The notes: generated by a model from the letters alone, not told the origin. 64,000 nucleotides of DNA from Oceanobacillus zhaokaii (GCF_003352005.1 NZ_CP024848.1:3915001-3979000), one strand, 5' to 3'. Shown: positions 46,201 through 54,735, counted from the first letter of the stretch. Numbers and translations: made by a program.

Positions 46201-48804
46201 CCCCCAGAACCATAGTCCAAGTCCTGTAAAATCATTGTCTGGTCGTTCATAATGAACCCTAAGTGTGTCCTCTGGGATTTCTTCACCCTCTTGATTTCCT
46301 CCCCCAATTATTGTCCCATTTGCTGCAGTCAGCAACGCAGTTCCGCCGGCAGCCAGTGATGGAAGCGTGATAGTTATCGTTTGATCACTATCTGCTCGAT
46401 ACACGTTGCCCGAGTAATGGTCCGTCAAAACGGTTTCTTTGGAGTCGACGGCTAATGTTACTTCTTTTTCATCGCTTGAGACATTCAAGCCTACATAAAC
46501 GGAATCTTCCTTATGCGTCCGTTCAACCAGCAGAAATTGCTCAGCATCCGATCCTGCAATATCATCTCGTGAACCACGGGAAAGCGTCTCAGAAAATTCT
46601 TCCCGGAAATCCAATACCTTTTCATAATGCGCTAAGATGGCATTATCTTTGGCAAGTTCAAAGTCCATGTTGTACCGGTTATCCTGAATTGGGTAGTTAT
46701 TAGCCCCGCTCAAGCCAAGCTCTTCACCATAATAGATTACTGGCTGACCCTTTGCCGTGAGCTGCAGCGTGGCTGCTGCCTTTAACTTTCCTTCATCCTT
46801 GCCAACAGAATATAAAAATCCATCTTCATCATGACTGCCAAGGAATTGCCCAAGTGTTGCTGTATTGGATAAACCGCTGTTTCTGCTTTCTAGCAGTTGA
46901 TTCGCATCTTCTACATTGCCATTAACAAATTCCATTGCTATATTCTTGAATTCAAAATCGAGCAGTGAATCCATTTCCCCAGTCTGCAGGAAATCAAAGT
47001 CTCCATACTGACTTGCTCCCCAAGCTTCGCCAATCATTTTGAAAGAAGGATCTTCAGAGGTCACTGCGTTCTTAAATGCTTTCCATGTGGTGTGGTCGAC
47101 ATGCTTAACCGTATCGACACGGAAATAGGAAATCGCATTGCCCTTTTCCGTTCGTGACTTTTCAATCCAGTCTTTTTGCCAATCAACTACCTGTTCACGA
47201 ACTTCTGGATTTTCTGTTATAAAATCTGGAAGACCAGCAAGTTCCCCAGTCACCTCATCACTTCCAACATCACTTCCCTGTCTTAGAAGAGGATTGTACA
47301 CCGATCGCTCTTCATCTGTTGGATAGCCTGAAGGTTGTTCAGCTTCAGGTATTTCACCATCGACTTCCTTTAATCCATACCCGGCATGATTAAGGACAAC
47401 ATCGACCATAATTTTCATATCGCGGGCTGCCGCTTCATCAATTAGCTCATGCAAGTCTTCGATATCCCCAAAATGCGGATTCAAGTTCTCGAAGTCACTT
47501 CCCCAGTATCCGTGGTATCCATAAAAAGGCTGATCTGGATGGGCATCCTGGGAATTGTATCGGACATCATATTTTATATTTTCTACAATGGGACTAATCC
47601 AAATCGTATTGACTCCAAGGTTATCGAGATAATCTAGCTTTTTGGTGATCCCTTCTAAATCTCCACCGTGGTATGCTCCCGGCTTGCTCATATCATAATT
47701 TAAACTATAAGGATCATTATTCGATTCATCCCCGTCAAAAAATCTGTCGGTTAAAAGAAAGTAAATAACTGCTTCGTCCCAGTCAAAGTCTTCTCCCTCA
47801 GCAAACTCACGTGTCTTTACTTCAACCGTTGTTGTCCCGTGATGTGCGTTTCCGTATTCATCGACGATGGTTAGCGGGATTTCCTTTACGCCGGCAGGTA
47901 CATCTTCTTTGACTGCGATTGTCACTTTATTTAGTTCAGGATCAATTTTTAATTTTTCTGGTCCACCTAGTGATGATGTATCAGCAAAAATTTCCCGAAT
48001 GCCAGCACCTGCCTCATTTTCGATATTCAGTGTAAGAACTGCATTTTCGTTATAATTAATGCTCTCAGGAGCTACCGTCGCAGATACAGTCATATCCACA
48101 AGCAGATTCTCTATAACAGACTCGTCATAATACGGATCGGTTACATCTTCCGTTTGGCCGTCTTTCGTAATCAAAAATGAATAATTATAGGTGCCTTCTG
48201 GAAAATCCGCATACACATATTCATAGCGTTCATTTGCTTCATCATACGCCATCTCAAATGTATCGCCTGCAACCTTTAGTTCCACCTTTTCTAATCTATC
48301 CATCGCATCATTCAGATACAAATCAGAATCACGATAATAGAAAGCTGCGTTCCCATTGTTAATCTGTGCCTTTGGAATTTCAGGAACGATCTGAATATCC
48401 TCATTCCCCTGCCGGACAGATGATTTGGTGACTTTTTCCTGCTGATTAATCTGGATGAACCGATCAATATGCTGCCCATTTGGTTCACGATCTCCCCAAT
48501 CTTTCTTTCGAACAATAAATCCTATTTCCTTTGTGGTTGGGGCTACCTCAATAAAAGCAGTAGCTAGTCCATTATCAAACTGCGTAAAGTCAATATTATC
48601 GTCCTGGACTCCCGTATTCCAAACCCAAACATCCCAGCCATCATAATTCCTATCCTCCCGTTCATATGTCAGACGAACAGTGCGGTTTTCGGCACTCGAA
48701 TCTGCATGTAACTTCTGAATTGGAACAAACGGCAGTGTGACACTTAATAGCATCATGAAGATCATGGTTAGTGCAGTAAAACGACGGCCTACATTTTTGC
48801 GCAT
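43249..48804 (-). CDS. Secreted bifunctional amylopullulanase (alpha-amylase + type I pullulanase)
   Basis: 1851 residues with a signal peptide (cut after A34) and two GH13 catalytic domains. Order: CBM41-like (about 42-150), Ig-like region, amylase domain with DVVLNH (467), FRVDTVKH (561), MIGEAW (590) and GSHDED (652); two CBM41-like domains (about 880-1100, WFWGDV and WTWGDV); then CBM48 and a type I pullulanase with YNWGYDP (1368), DVVYNHT (1415), DGFRFDMMGDHD (1477), MVGEGW (1508) and AAHDNLTLHD (1595). It would cut alpha-1,4 and alpha-1,6 links of starch or glycogen outside the cell. Resembles alkaline Bacillus amylopullulanases. A basic GKKKPGKGKKR tail may bind the wall. cre-like sites lie upstream. 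Confidence 0.93.
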   Translation of the reverse strand: MRKNVGRRFTALTMIFMMLLSVTLPFVPIQKLHADSSAENRTVRLTYEREDRNYDGWDVWVWNTGVQDDNIDFTQFDNGLATAFIEVAPTTKEIGFIVRKKDWGDREPNGQHIDRFIQINQQEKVTKSSVRQGNEDIQIVPEIPKAQINNGNAAFYYRDSDLYLNDAMDRLEKVELKVAGDTFEMAYDEANERYEYVYADFPEGTYNYSFLITKDGQTEDVTDPYYDESVIENLLVDMTVSATVAPESINYNENAVLTLNIENEAGAGIREIFADTSSLGGPEKLKIDPELNKVTIAVKEDVPAGVKEIPLTIVDEYGNAHHGTTTVEVKTREFAEGEDFDWDEAVIYFLLTDRFFDGDESNNDPYSLNYDMSKPGAYHGGDLEGITKKLDYLDNLGVNTIWISPIVENIKYDVRYNSQDAHPDQPFYGYHGYWGSDFENLNPHFGDIEDLHELIDEAAARDMKIMVDVVLNHAGYGLKEVDGEIPEAEQPSGYPTDEERSVYNPLLRQGSDVGSDEVTGELAGLPDFITENPEVREQVVDWQKDWIEKSRTEKGNAISYFRVDTVKHVDHTTWKAFKNAVTSEDPSFKMIGEAWGASQYGDFDFLQTGEMDSLLDFEFKNIAMEFVNGNVEDANQLLESRNSGLSNTATLGQFLGSHDEDGFLYSVGKDEGKLKAAATLQLTAKGQPVIYYGEELGLSGANNYPIQDNRYNMDFELAKDNAILAHYEKVLDFREEFSETLSRGSRDDIAGSDAEQFLLVERTHKEDSVYVGLNVSSDEKEVTLAVDSKETVLTDHYSGNVYRADSDQTITITLPSLAAGGTALLTAANGTIIGGGNQEGEEIPEDTLRVHYERPDNDFTGLGLWFWGDVETPSEQKGSWPNGASPFTDNPLTDYGAYVDIKLTEAAKTVGMLINNSNGSNVTPDISVDILSPEMNEIWLSEDGHVSLYEPADLDPNKLRINYLSEDGVYEPWGVWTWGDVAEPSANWPMGAHAFSNKQVGKYGGYVDVDLAGHAEEIGFLLVERKGGGNQTGNMSFSEFETHNQIFLKEGDETVYTNPYYVFEEGIKYGELVALDQIDLTFTSTADFSEQELCEGIDLKDKDGNEVKISSVTKNEDAKTVHLKGSFDVELAPYLATFMNQSVQVNKSYKLTDELFRYDGDDLGATLNKNKSATLKVWSPSADNVSVILYDKKDQDKVVGAPIPMSKDDRGVWEVTLNKGNTGVPNLTGYYYHYEIERDGKKVLALDPYAKSMATWNVDVADEIPVGKAAIVDPSKIGPTLRYADIEGFEEREDAIIYEAHVRDFTSDPSIADDLKSDFGTFAAFIEKLDYLEELGVTHIQLLPVMNYYNVNEFDRERLIDYSSSDNNYNWGYDPHSYFSLTGMYSEDPDDAEERIKEFKFLIKEIHKRDMGVVLDVVYNHTAKVDIFENLEPNYYHFMDADGTPRESFGGGRLGTTHGMARKVLVDSITYWVDEFKVDGFRFDMMGDHDAETIQIAYDKAKELNPNIIMVGEGWRTYAGDENGGDVMPADQDWMQHTDSVASFSDEIRNELKSGFGSEGEPRFLTGGARNIEQIFDNVTANPHNFLADDPGDVLSYIAAHDNLTLHDVIAQSIKKDPKVHEEEIHKRIRLGNTIVLTSQGTAFLHSGQEYGRTKQFRHEDYKEPVANPPYKSTFMADLEGNPFEYPYFIHDSYDSTDAVNKFDWEKATNAKDYPVQTETKDYTEGLIELRRSTDAFTLDTREEVNTNVTLIEAPEIQEQDLIIGYRAEAPQGDEAYYVFINADDKERTLTLTDYNLSDGKIIVDSDESGIKEVRDPSGFELTQEGITIDALTTVIVKEGGKKKPGKGKKR

Positions 48805-48857
48805 GGCATGAACTCTCCCTTCCTATTTGACTTGCTTCGGTTGCATAAAAGCACGCA

Positions 48858-48871
48858 CGAAAACGTTTGCA
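48858..48871. promoter_or_regulatory. Putative cre site upstream of the amylopullulanase
   Basis: CGAAAACGTTTGCA, a near-palindrome matching 12 of 14 cre positions on either strand, 54 nt upstream of the start. Fits CcpA repression of a starch-degrading enzyme. Confidence 0.5.
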
Positions 48872-48922
48872 TAAATAGGCGAAAAAAGTTGATCAATAGC
48901 TTTCTCATGGAGTTCCAAACGA

Positions 48923-48936
48923 TGCGAGCGCTTTCT
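48923..48936 (-). promoter_or_regulatory. Second putative cre site upstream of the amylopullulanase
   Basis: On the minus strand AGAAAGCGCTCGCA matches 12 of 14 cre positions, about 120 nt upstream of the start. Confidence 0.4.
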
Positions 48937-49040
48937 TTTATTATTGCATAAGAATTTACCATTATCAATATGATTTCGTGCATCTGCTCAAATAGGACTA
49001 TTCATTTGTTAATCAGCTTCGTTTGCTACTTAAAAAATCC

Positions 49041-49495
49041 TTATTCTACAGTCAGACGATTGCAGGTTAAGGATTTTAATATGATTGCTGTTACTCTAGT
49101 CTCTCTTTTAAAAATTGGATCCATGATCCATGCTTTTGCTGCGTGGGAAGTATAGCCATCCTTCTTCCATACAATGCCAATTTGCCAATGATCTTCTTGA
49201 TCAATAATCGGCAATACTTTTATCCCTTTATGATCCACATTAATTCAGTCAAATTACTTTGAGGAAGGATACTTATACCCATGTTGCAAGAAACCATTTC
49301 GAAAATGAATTTCCACTGGGACGTCTCAGAAATAATGTTTGGTTTGAAAACCTAATCTTTCACATTCTTTCATAATAAAGCGGCGAACGGCAAAGCCTTC
49401 ATGAAAGATGATAAATTTTTCGTCCTTTAACTCTCCCCATGACACCGTTTCTTTTTACGCCAAAGGTACAACATACTCATCTTGAAATCTGGATA
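49041..49495 (-). pseudogene. Decayed LysR-type regulator, C-terminal half
   Basis: Pieces of the LysR effector domain are spread over frames: FQDEYVVPLA then a stop, KETVSWGELKDEKFIIFHEGFAVRRFIMKECERLGFQTKH, then after a shift QWKFIFEMVSCNMGISILPQSN, then IDQEDHWQIGIVWKKDGYTSHAAKAWI. In LysR proteins these are consecutive (HEGF, QW...EMVxxNxGIxILP, WKKDGYxSHAAxxW). No N-terminal helix-turn-helix is present; the MarR promoter starts where it should be. At least two disruptions show it is dead. Confidence 0.8.
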
Positions 49496-49504
49496 AAATA
49501 ATGA

Positions 49505-49548
49505 TATAGTTACCTTTGTTAACCATTTAATTACTAAGGATAACTATA
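49505..49548 (+). promoter_or_regulatory. Imperfect inverted repeat, likely operator of the second MarR gene
   Basis: TATAGTTACCTT (49505-49516) faces AAGGATAACTATA (49536-49548). The right part TTACTAAGGATAACTATA closely resembles the 22-bp palindrome before the first MarR gene, and like it lies directly before a GGAGGG ribosome site. Confidence 0.6.
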
Positions 49549-49564
49549 TTTGGAGGGATTTCGC

Positions 49565-49990
49565 TTGGAAGGTTATATCCAACGCTTTTTAACTTTATAC
49601 AGACCGATGATTACGAGGTTAAATGAGCTTCTGGACTCATACGACATCACATATTCACTATGGATTGTCATGTACCATTTGAAGCATCGCGGTGCTTCTA
49701 CATTGGTCGAAATTGCATCTCATTATGAGGTGGAAAAACCAACTATTACAAGACGTGTTCAGAAAGTAATGGAACTTGGACTCGTTGAGCAAATTTCAGG
49801 TAAAGATAAACGGGAGAAAATCATTCAATTAACGGATTTAGGCTTCAGCATCTATGACAATGTACGGAAAGACATCACAGCGCTTGAATTCCGGATTATG
49901 GATAATATTCCAGAGCATGAGCGTAAAATTGCTTATGAAATTTTCCCGAAAATATATAATAATCTCAAGCAAGAAAGGGATCTTCTATAA
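49565..49990 (+). CDS. MarR-family transcriptional regulator (module 2)
   Basis: A 141-residue winged-helix regulator: STLVEIASHYEVEKPTITRRVQKVMELGLVEQ is the recognition region and KDKREKIIQLTDLGFSIYD the wing. The start is TTG 49565, 8 nt after GGAGGG; the TTG at 49550 is inside the ribosome site. It is paralogous to the MarR gene at 9537-9947, with the same leader layout. The MFS gene starts immediately after its stop codon, so they form one operon. Confidence 0.88.
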   Translation: MEGYIQRFLTLYRPMITRLNELLDSYDITYSLWIVMYHLKHRGASTLVEIASHYEVEKPTITRRVQKVMELGLVEQISGKDKREKIIQLTDLGFSIYDNVRKDITALEFRIMDNIPEHERKIAYEIFPKIYNNLKQERDLL

Positions 49991-51187
49991 ATGAATCAAA
50001 CAAAATTATGGACGAAGGATTTTATTATTGTCTCACTTATTAATTTCCTTCTTACATTAGTTTTCTACTTACTCGTTGTAACTATCGCAGCATTCGCGAT
50101 TGGTGAATATGGTGCAACGGTTAGTCAATCTGGGCTTGTCAGTGGAATTTTCATCATCGGTGCACTGATCGGCCGCTTCGTCTGCGGCAGTATTATCGAG
50201 ATAATCGGACGCAAGAGGCTATTAATTATGGGCGCGGTTTTATTTATTTTAATGACAGCATTATACTTCGTGCATCTTAGCATCGGTTTATTAATTGTAT
50301 TGCGTCTGCTTCACGGAATCACACATGGAATGGCAAGTACAGCTGCCGGTACAGTTGTTGCACAAATAATTCCTGGACCTCGTAAAGCAGAAGGGATCAG
50401 CTATTATAGTATGAGTACAACGCTCGCTACAGCGCTTGGACCATTTATCGGTTTATTTATGCTGCACCATACAACCTTCCCAGTTATCTTTATGTTATGC
50501 CTTATTCTCGCTGTTATTAGCTTTATTATCAGTATCATATTAAAAGTGCCTGCAGTTATTAACGATACACCTGTACAACAGAAAGAAGAAAAACCAGGCA
50601 TCTCGATTAAAAGCTTTATCGAACCAAAAGCAGTACCAATTGGAATAATCATCTTACTTCTAGGCTTTGGTTATTCAAGTGTATTAACTTACATTAATTT
50701 TTACGCTACAGAAATTAATCTCGTAACAGCCGCAAGCTTCTTCTTCCTTGTATATTCCATTATAGCGCTTGTTTCACGTCCATTCTCTGGACCATTAATG
50801 GATAAGAAAGGCGCCAATTTGATTATGTATCCAGCATTCATTTTATATGCGATAAGCATGTTTATGTTAAGTACAGCAAGCAGTAGCTGGGTGCTTCTTC
50901 TTGCCGGTGCTATTATGGGACTGGGTTATGGCAACATGCAATCCGCCACACAAGCAATCGCTATTAAAGAAGCAACACCTGCACGAATGGGACTCGCAAC
51001 GTCCACATACTTTATCTTTTACGATGCAGGACTTGGACTGTCACCATATATACTTGGCTACATTACGCCATATACAGGTTATGGGAATATGTATGCCATT
51101 ATGGCCGCTGTCATTCTTGTCACTGGCGTCCTTTATTTCTTCCTTCATGGCTTAAGAGAAACAAAGCGTCAGAGATTAGCCCATTAA
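49991..51187 (+). CDS. Major facilitator superfamily exporter (module 2)
   Basis: A 398-residue, 12-helix MFS protein, same length as the module 1 transporter and starting NQTKLWTKDFIIVSLINFLL. Loop motif CGSIIEIIGRKRLLIMG and HGMASTAAGTVVAQIIPGPRKAEGISYYSMSTTLATALGPFIG are shared in pattern with it. ATG directly follows the MarR stop (TAA then ATG), so translational coupling is likely. Substrate unknown; drug or metabolite efflux is inferred from the MarR partner. Confidence 0.9.
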   Translation: MNQTKLWTKDFIIVSLINFLLTLVFYLLVVTIAAFAIGEYGATVSQSGLVSGIFIIGALIGRFVCGSIIEIIGRKRLLIMGAVLFILMTALYFVHLSIGLLIVLRLLHGITHGMASTAAGTVVAQIIPGPRKAEGISYYSMSTTLATALGPFIGLFMLHHTTFPVIFMLCLILAVISFIISIILKVPAVINDTPVQQKEEKPGISIKSFIEPKAVPIGIIILLLGFGYSSVLTYINFYATEINLVTAASFFFLVYSIIALVSRPFSGPLMDKKGANLIMYPAFILYAISMFMLSTASSSWVLLLAGAIMGLGYGNMQSATQAIAIKEATPARMGLATSTYFIFYDAGLGLSPYILGYITPYTGYGNMYAIMAAVILVTGVLYFFLHGLRETKRQRLAH

Positions 51188-51190
51188 AAG

Positions 51191-51240
51191 ACACCCTTCT
51201 GTAATTTGAGAACTCTTCAAATTATAGAAGGGTGTTTATT
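51191..51240 (+). terminator. Intrinsic terminator of MarR/MFS module 2
   Basis: 19-bp arms 51191-51209 and 51217-51235 (one mismatch) with a 7-nt loop and a following TTTATT. Confidence 0.85.
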
Positions 51241-51320
51241 CCTGATTTTGAAGACATTTATTACCGCTGCCCTAGTCAGACTCAGGGAACTAAATAGTTT
51301 ATCTTTAAGAATATCCACTA

Positions 51321-51962
51321 CTAATTCATCAATCCTTGCTGAAAAGCATAGCTTGTCAGCTGCACCCGATTATCTAAATGAAGTTTACTTAAGATGTTTT
51401 TTAGATGACTTTTTACCGTATGTTCCGAAATAAACAGGGTATCCGAGATTTCTCTATTTGACAAACCTTTCGCTACCAATTGCAGCACTTCTAATTCTCG
51501 GTTGGATAAAGGGGTATTCTTTTTCGTGATTGCTTTACTTTGAGGGAATTCCTTTAAGATTTGAAAGGCAATTTCTTTGGACATAGGGACTTCATCTAAA
51601 GCAAAGGCTCTTAAATGATCACACCATACATCCGACTGAATATTTTTTAATAAATAGCCTTGAGCCCCTTTCTTTAATGCATCAAATAAATCTGTGATAT
51701 CATCAGATACCGTAATCATCACAATTTTTACGTAAGGGAATTTGAGTTTAATTCTTTTCGTAGCCTCTAGTCCGTCCATTACTGGCATTTGAATGTCCAT
51801 CAGAATAATATCCGGCATTAATTCTTCCGTAAGTTTAATCGCTTCTTCTCCATTCTTCCCTTCACCAATAATCAGAAAGTCTTCGTGTTCTTCCAGGATT
51901 TCTCGAATTCCTTCTCTTGCATGAACGTGATCATCAACAATTAGTATCCGAAATGGTTGCAT
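51321..51962 (-). CDS. NarL/FixJ-type response regulator
   Basis: A 213-residue two-component regulator. The receiver domain (about 4-120) has the acidic pair D10-D11, phosphoacceptor D56 in LMDIQMP and Lys in GYLLKN; the C-terminal LuxR-type helix-turn-helix (about 150-205) contains LSNRELEVLQLVAKGLSNREISDTLFISEHTVKSHLKNILSKL. It starts on the base after the kinase stop, so the two are one operon. Divergent from copC-copD, which may be a target. Confidence 0.92.
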   Translation of the reverse strand: MQPFRILIVDDHVHAREGIREILEEHEDFLIIGEGKNGEEAIKLTEELMPDIILMDIQMPVMDGLEATKRIKLKFPYVKIVMITVSDDITDLFDALKKGAQGYLLKNIQSDVWCDHLRAFALDEVPMSKEIAFQILKEFPQSKAITKKNTPLSNRELEVLQLVAKGLSNREISDTLFISEHTVKSHLKNILSKLHLDNRVQLTSYAFQQGLMN

Positions 51963-52790
51963 CTACTTGCTCTCCTTCTTTAATTCAATAATGTTTTCAT
52001 TATCTGCTTTCTTTATGGAAAATTCCCATTCCATATCTCTGGCTCTATCTTTAATGATTTGCAGTCCATAGCCTTTGCTCGATTGGAGTGTTTCATTTAA
52101 GAATCCTATTCCTTGATCCTTAACTTGGCAAATCCATCCATTATCTATTTCCTCTGAAAAAATCCATACTCGATTTGTCTTTGCATGTTTAATGACATTC
52201 ACAACCGCTTCTTTTATACAGGCAAATAACTCTACTTTCTCTTTCGACGATAACGTGTTCTCCCTGATTCCCCAATCTAACTGAACATCCATTAAATGAT
52301 GATTCTTAAGCTCTGTTACATACTGATAGATCGTTTCCGTCCAGCTAAATGTATCTTCATGGGGTAAGTATTTTAAGTTTGTAATAGCTTGACGAGTATC
52401 TTCGTGAACATGCTGTAATGTTTGCTTAATTCTTTGAAAATCCGCATCATGCTCGAGATGATTCTTCCTTCCGAACTTATTCATTTTTACGGATAATAGA
52501 AATAAAGATTGGGCGATTCCGTCATGGAGTTCCCTTGCTAACTTTTCTCTCTCTATAAGTGCAGCTTTCCTAGTCTTTTCCAGCCTCAGCTCTTCTTGGA
52601 TTCTTTCTAAGATTGAAAATAAGTGCCGCAAAAATACGAGTGTAACGATAAAGACAAGTATCGGAGAAAGGAAATTCCCCATCTCCATTGAAATATATGA
52701 AAGGAGAAGTTCATGCCGAATATATTCCCATATGGCGATCGTAATCGTTGGGAGAAATAAGATGAGCCATTTGATTTGTTTATACTTCAA
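51963..52790 (-). CDS. NarL-type sensor histidine kinase
   Basis: A 275-residue HisKA_3-type kinase. Two N-terminal membrane helices (about 8-27 and 37-58) with hardly any extracytoplasmic loop, a coiled segment (about 60-88), the phospho-acceptor H89 in RELHDGIAQSL, and a C-terminal ATPase with KEAVVNVIKHAKTNRV (N-box) and DQGIGFLNETLQSSKGYGLQIIKDR. The lack of a sensor domain suggests it senses through the membrane, like LiaS/DesK-like kinases. Partner of the adjoining regulator. Confidence 0.9.
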   Translation of the reverse strand: MKYKQIKWLILFLPTITIAIWEYIRHELLLSYISMEMGNFLSPILVFIVTLVFLRHLFSILERIQEELRLEKTRKAALIEREKLARELHDGIAQSLFLLSVKMNKFGRKNHLEHDADFQRIKQTLQHVHEDTRQAITNLKYLPHEDTFSWTETIYQYVTELKNHHLMDVQLDWGIRENTLSSKEKVELFACIKEAVVNVIKHAKTNRVWIFSEEIDNGWICQVKDQGIGFLNETLQSSKGYGLQIIKDRARDMEWEFSIKKADNENIIELKKESK

Positions 52791-52891
52791 ATCTTCACCG
52801 CTTTTCTAAAGTAAAATGTGTCTATATTTTATCATCTATCCAAAGGGTTTTAGCTAATTTGCTTTTAAATCACTCTTTAGAGGTATTATGT

Positions 52892-52903
52892 AATGTCTAC
52901 ATT
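52892..52903. promoter_or_regulatory. Palindrome upstream of copC
   Basis: AATGT-CT-ACATT is a perfect 5-2-5 palindrome about 70 bp before the copC start, in the divergent region between the kinase and copC. Candidate regulator site; which regulator is unknown. Confidence 0.35.
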
Positions 52904-52969
52904 ATATTTATAATATCTAAAGGTGACTCTATCATATTTGTTGCCAAGACATGTAAGGGAGGAATTATT

Positions 52970-53548
52970 TTGAAACGTATATTTACCGCAGCAGTAGCAG
53001 CCTTACTAACAATGTTTATTTCTACTAATGTATTTGCTCATTCGCATTTAGGTGGATCAAAGCCAGCAGATGGTGACGTTGTAACGGAGCCATTAAATGA
53101 AATTGTTCTAGAATTTGACGGTCAAATTGAAGAAGGCAGCTTTATAGACTTAACAACAACTGAGGGACAAGCTGTTGAAATACAAGAATTTATTATTGGG
53201 GATGGCACATTAACAGGTACTTTAGCTGAACCACTTGCAAATGATGAATACCTAGCAAATTGGAGTATTATTAGTGCGGACGGTCACCCATTAGAAGGTG
53301 AATTCTCATTTACAGTCAATGCAGCAGTTCCTGACTCTGTGGAAGAAGAAGCTGAAGAACCAGGAGAAACAGAAACGGTTGAGGATGAAAAAACAACAGA
53401 ATCAGCTGAGCAATCAACTGAAGAAGAAACATCAGCTTCAGCGAGTGAAGTGGAGGAAGATCCATCCTCTATGACAGTCACTCTAATTGTTCTATTAGTT
53501 GTCATTGCAGCAGTTGGTTTCTTCTTACTTTCTAAAAGAAAGAAATAA
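52970..53548 (+). CDS. copC: CopC-domain copper-binding protein, membrane anchored
   Basis: A 192-residue exported protein. The signal peptide ends FA-H24, leaving an N-terminal His in HSHLGGSKPADGDVV, which is the copper ligand of CopC proteins; a second His is in SADGHPLEGEFSFTV. After the CopC domain (24-120) come a Glu/Thr/Ser-rich stalk and a C-terminal helix with a KRKK stop. The start is TTG 52970, 7 nt after GGAGG; the longer frame from 52859 has no ribosome site. It pairs with copD next door. Confidence 0.9.
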   Translation: MKRIFTAAVAALLTMFISTNVFAHSHLGGSKPADGDVVTEPLNEIVLEFDGQIEEGSFIDLTTTEGQAVEIQEFIIGDGTLTGTLAEPLANDEYLANWSIISADGHPLEGEFSFTVNAAVPDSVEEEAEEPGETETVEDEKTTESAEQSTEEETSASASEVEEDPSSMTVTLIVLLVVIAAVGFFLLSKRKK

Positions 53549-53551
53549 TAA

Positions 53552-54643
53552 ATGGACATATTAGTAATGATTAGTCAGGCACTTTTATATGTATGCTTTG
53601 CGGTCTTAGCAGGAAGTTTTATCCTTCTGCTTGTCCCAAGCAACTTTCGGCCTGATATCAAAATTCCAAAGTATTTCTTATTTATTAGTGCCATCACTCT
53701 GCCAGTTTTCGCATTTTTTCCCGTACTTGATATTATATTATTTATTGCTCCACGCTTAGGTTTAATTGAATCATTCAACATTGTTCTGACAACCTATACT
53801 GTTGGGACCGCATGGGTTTTTACCCTTATTGGTTCTGTTTTGTTAGTACTATTAATCACCTTGGCGAGGCCTAATGAAAAGGGCACCTTTGCTTTTTTAG
53901 GGATATTACTGACATTTGGGTTGATTTTAACAGTTGCTTGGTCAAGCCATGCGGGCGTAATGGATCCAATCACAGGGATTATTAGCGACTTTTTCCATTT
54001 AACAGCGGTTAGTATTTGGGTTGGTATTCTGCTTATTATTGGCTGGTGTGCGACCAATCATAATAATTGGCTTCCATTTTTAAATTGGTTTAGGATAGTC
54101 GCGATCAGTTGTTTAATAATAACTGCTCTCAGTGGTCTATTCTTAATGAATGTATTAGTGGATGGCTATACCGATTCTTGGATGGTTTCTTATGGGCAAG
54201 GGCTATTAATAAAACATTTATTCCTGCTGCCACTTATTTTTTATGCATTGGTGAATAGTTTAATTGTAAAATATAAAATATCAAAAAACGCTAAATTCAA
54301 TCCGATTCCTTTGATTCGTGTTGAAGGTTTGATTTTACTAGCTATTTTTACAATTACAGCTATTTTTTCACAACAATCTCCACCTCACGGAAATTATTTA
54401 ACGAATGTTGCAGTGTCACCTTTATTCCGTCTATTTCACGATGGCATTATCGATCCTGGCAGTACAATTGGCTTTGTTGTGAACGTAAATATAGTAATTT
54501 TCTTTTTCCTGGCCATTGTATTTATAGGATTAATGACATTATCGATTTACAAAAAAGCATCGATTATTATTACTTTTCTTTTTAGTTGTTTATTTGTGAT
54601 GAGTATATACTTCATGTTTATGATATCGGTAGTAATTCGCTAA
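53552..54643 (+). CDS. copD: CopD-family copper uptake membrane protein
   Basis: A 363-residue protein with about eight to nine helices. The CopD core is SDFFHLTAVSIWVGILLIIGW with the preceding WSSHAGVMDP, and GQGLLIKHLFLLPLIFYALVNSLIV. In B. subtilis the CopC and CopD parts are fused as YcnJ, a copper importer; here they are separate genes 3 bp apart. A copper importing or handling role at the membrane is inferred. Confidence 0.88.
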   Translation: MDILVMISQALLYVCFAVLAGSFILLLVPSNFRPDIKIPKYFLFISAITLPVFAFFPVLDIILFIAPRLGLIESFNIVLTTYTVGTAWVFTLIGSVLLVLLITLARPNEKGTFAFLGILLTFGLILTVAWSSHAGVMDPITGIISDFFHLTAVSIWVGILLIIGWCATNHNNWLPFLNWFRIVAISCLIITALSGLFLMNVLVDGYTDSWMVSYGQGLLIKHLFLLPLIFYALVNSLIVKYKISKNAKFNPIPLIRVEGLILLAIFTITAIFSQQSPPHGNYLTNVAVSPLFRLFHDGIIDPGSTIGFVVNVNIVIFFFLAIVFIGLMTLSIYKKASIIITFLFSCLFVMSIYFMFMISVVIR

Positions 54644-54654
54644 AATTATATTAA

Positions 54655-54698
54655 GATCATGTTTTGAACAATCTTTTTTCAAAACATGATCTTTTTTT
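54655..54698 (+). terminator. Intrinsic terminator of copC-copD
   Basis: Perfect 13-bp arms GATCATGTTTTGA/TCAAAACATGATC followed by seven T. Confidence 0.92.
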
Positions 54699-54735
54699 GC
54701 TGCCATTTATCAAATATTGCAGGTCTGGACAGCCC

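Noticed and set aside
49041..49238. 65-residue minus-strand ORF as a real gene
   Set aside because: It is the end of the LysR pseudogene with no N-terminal domain.
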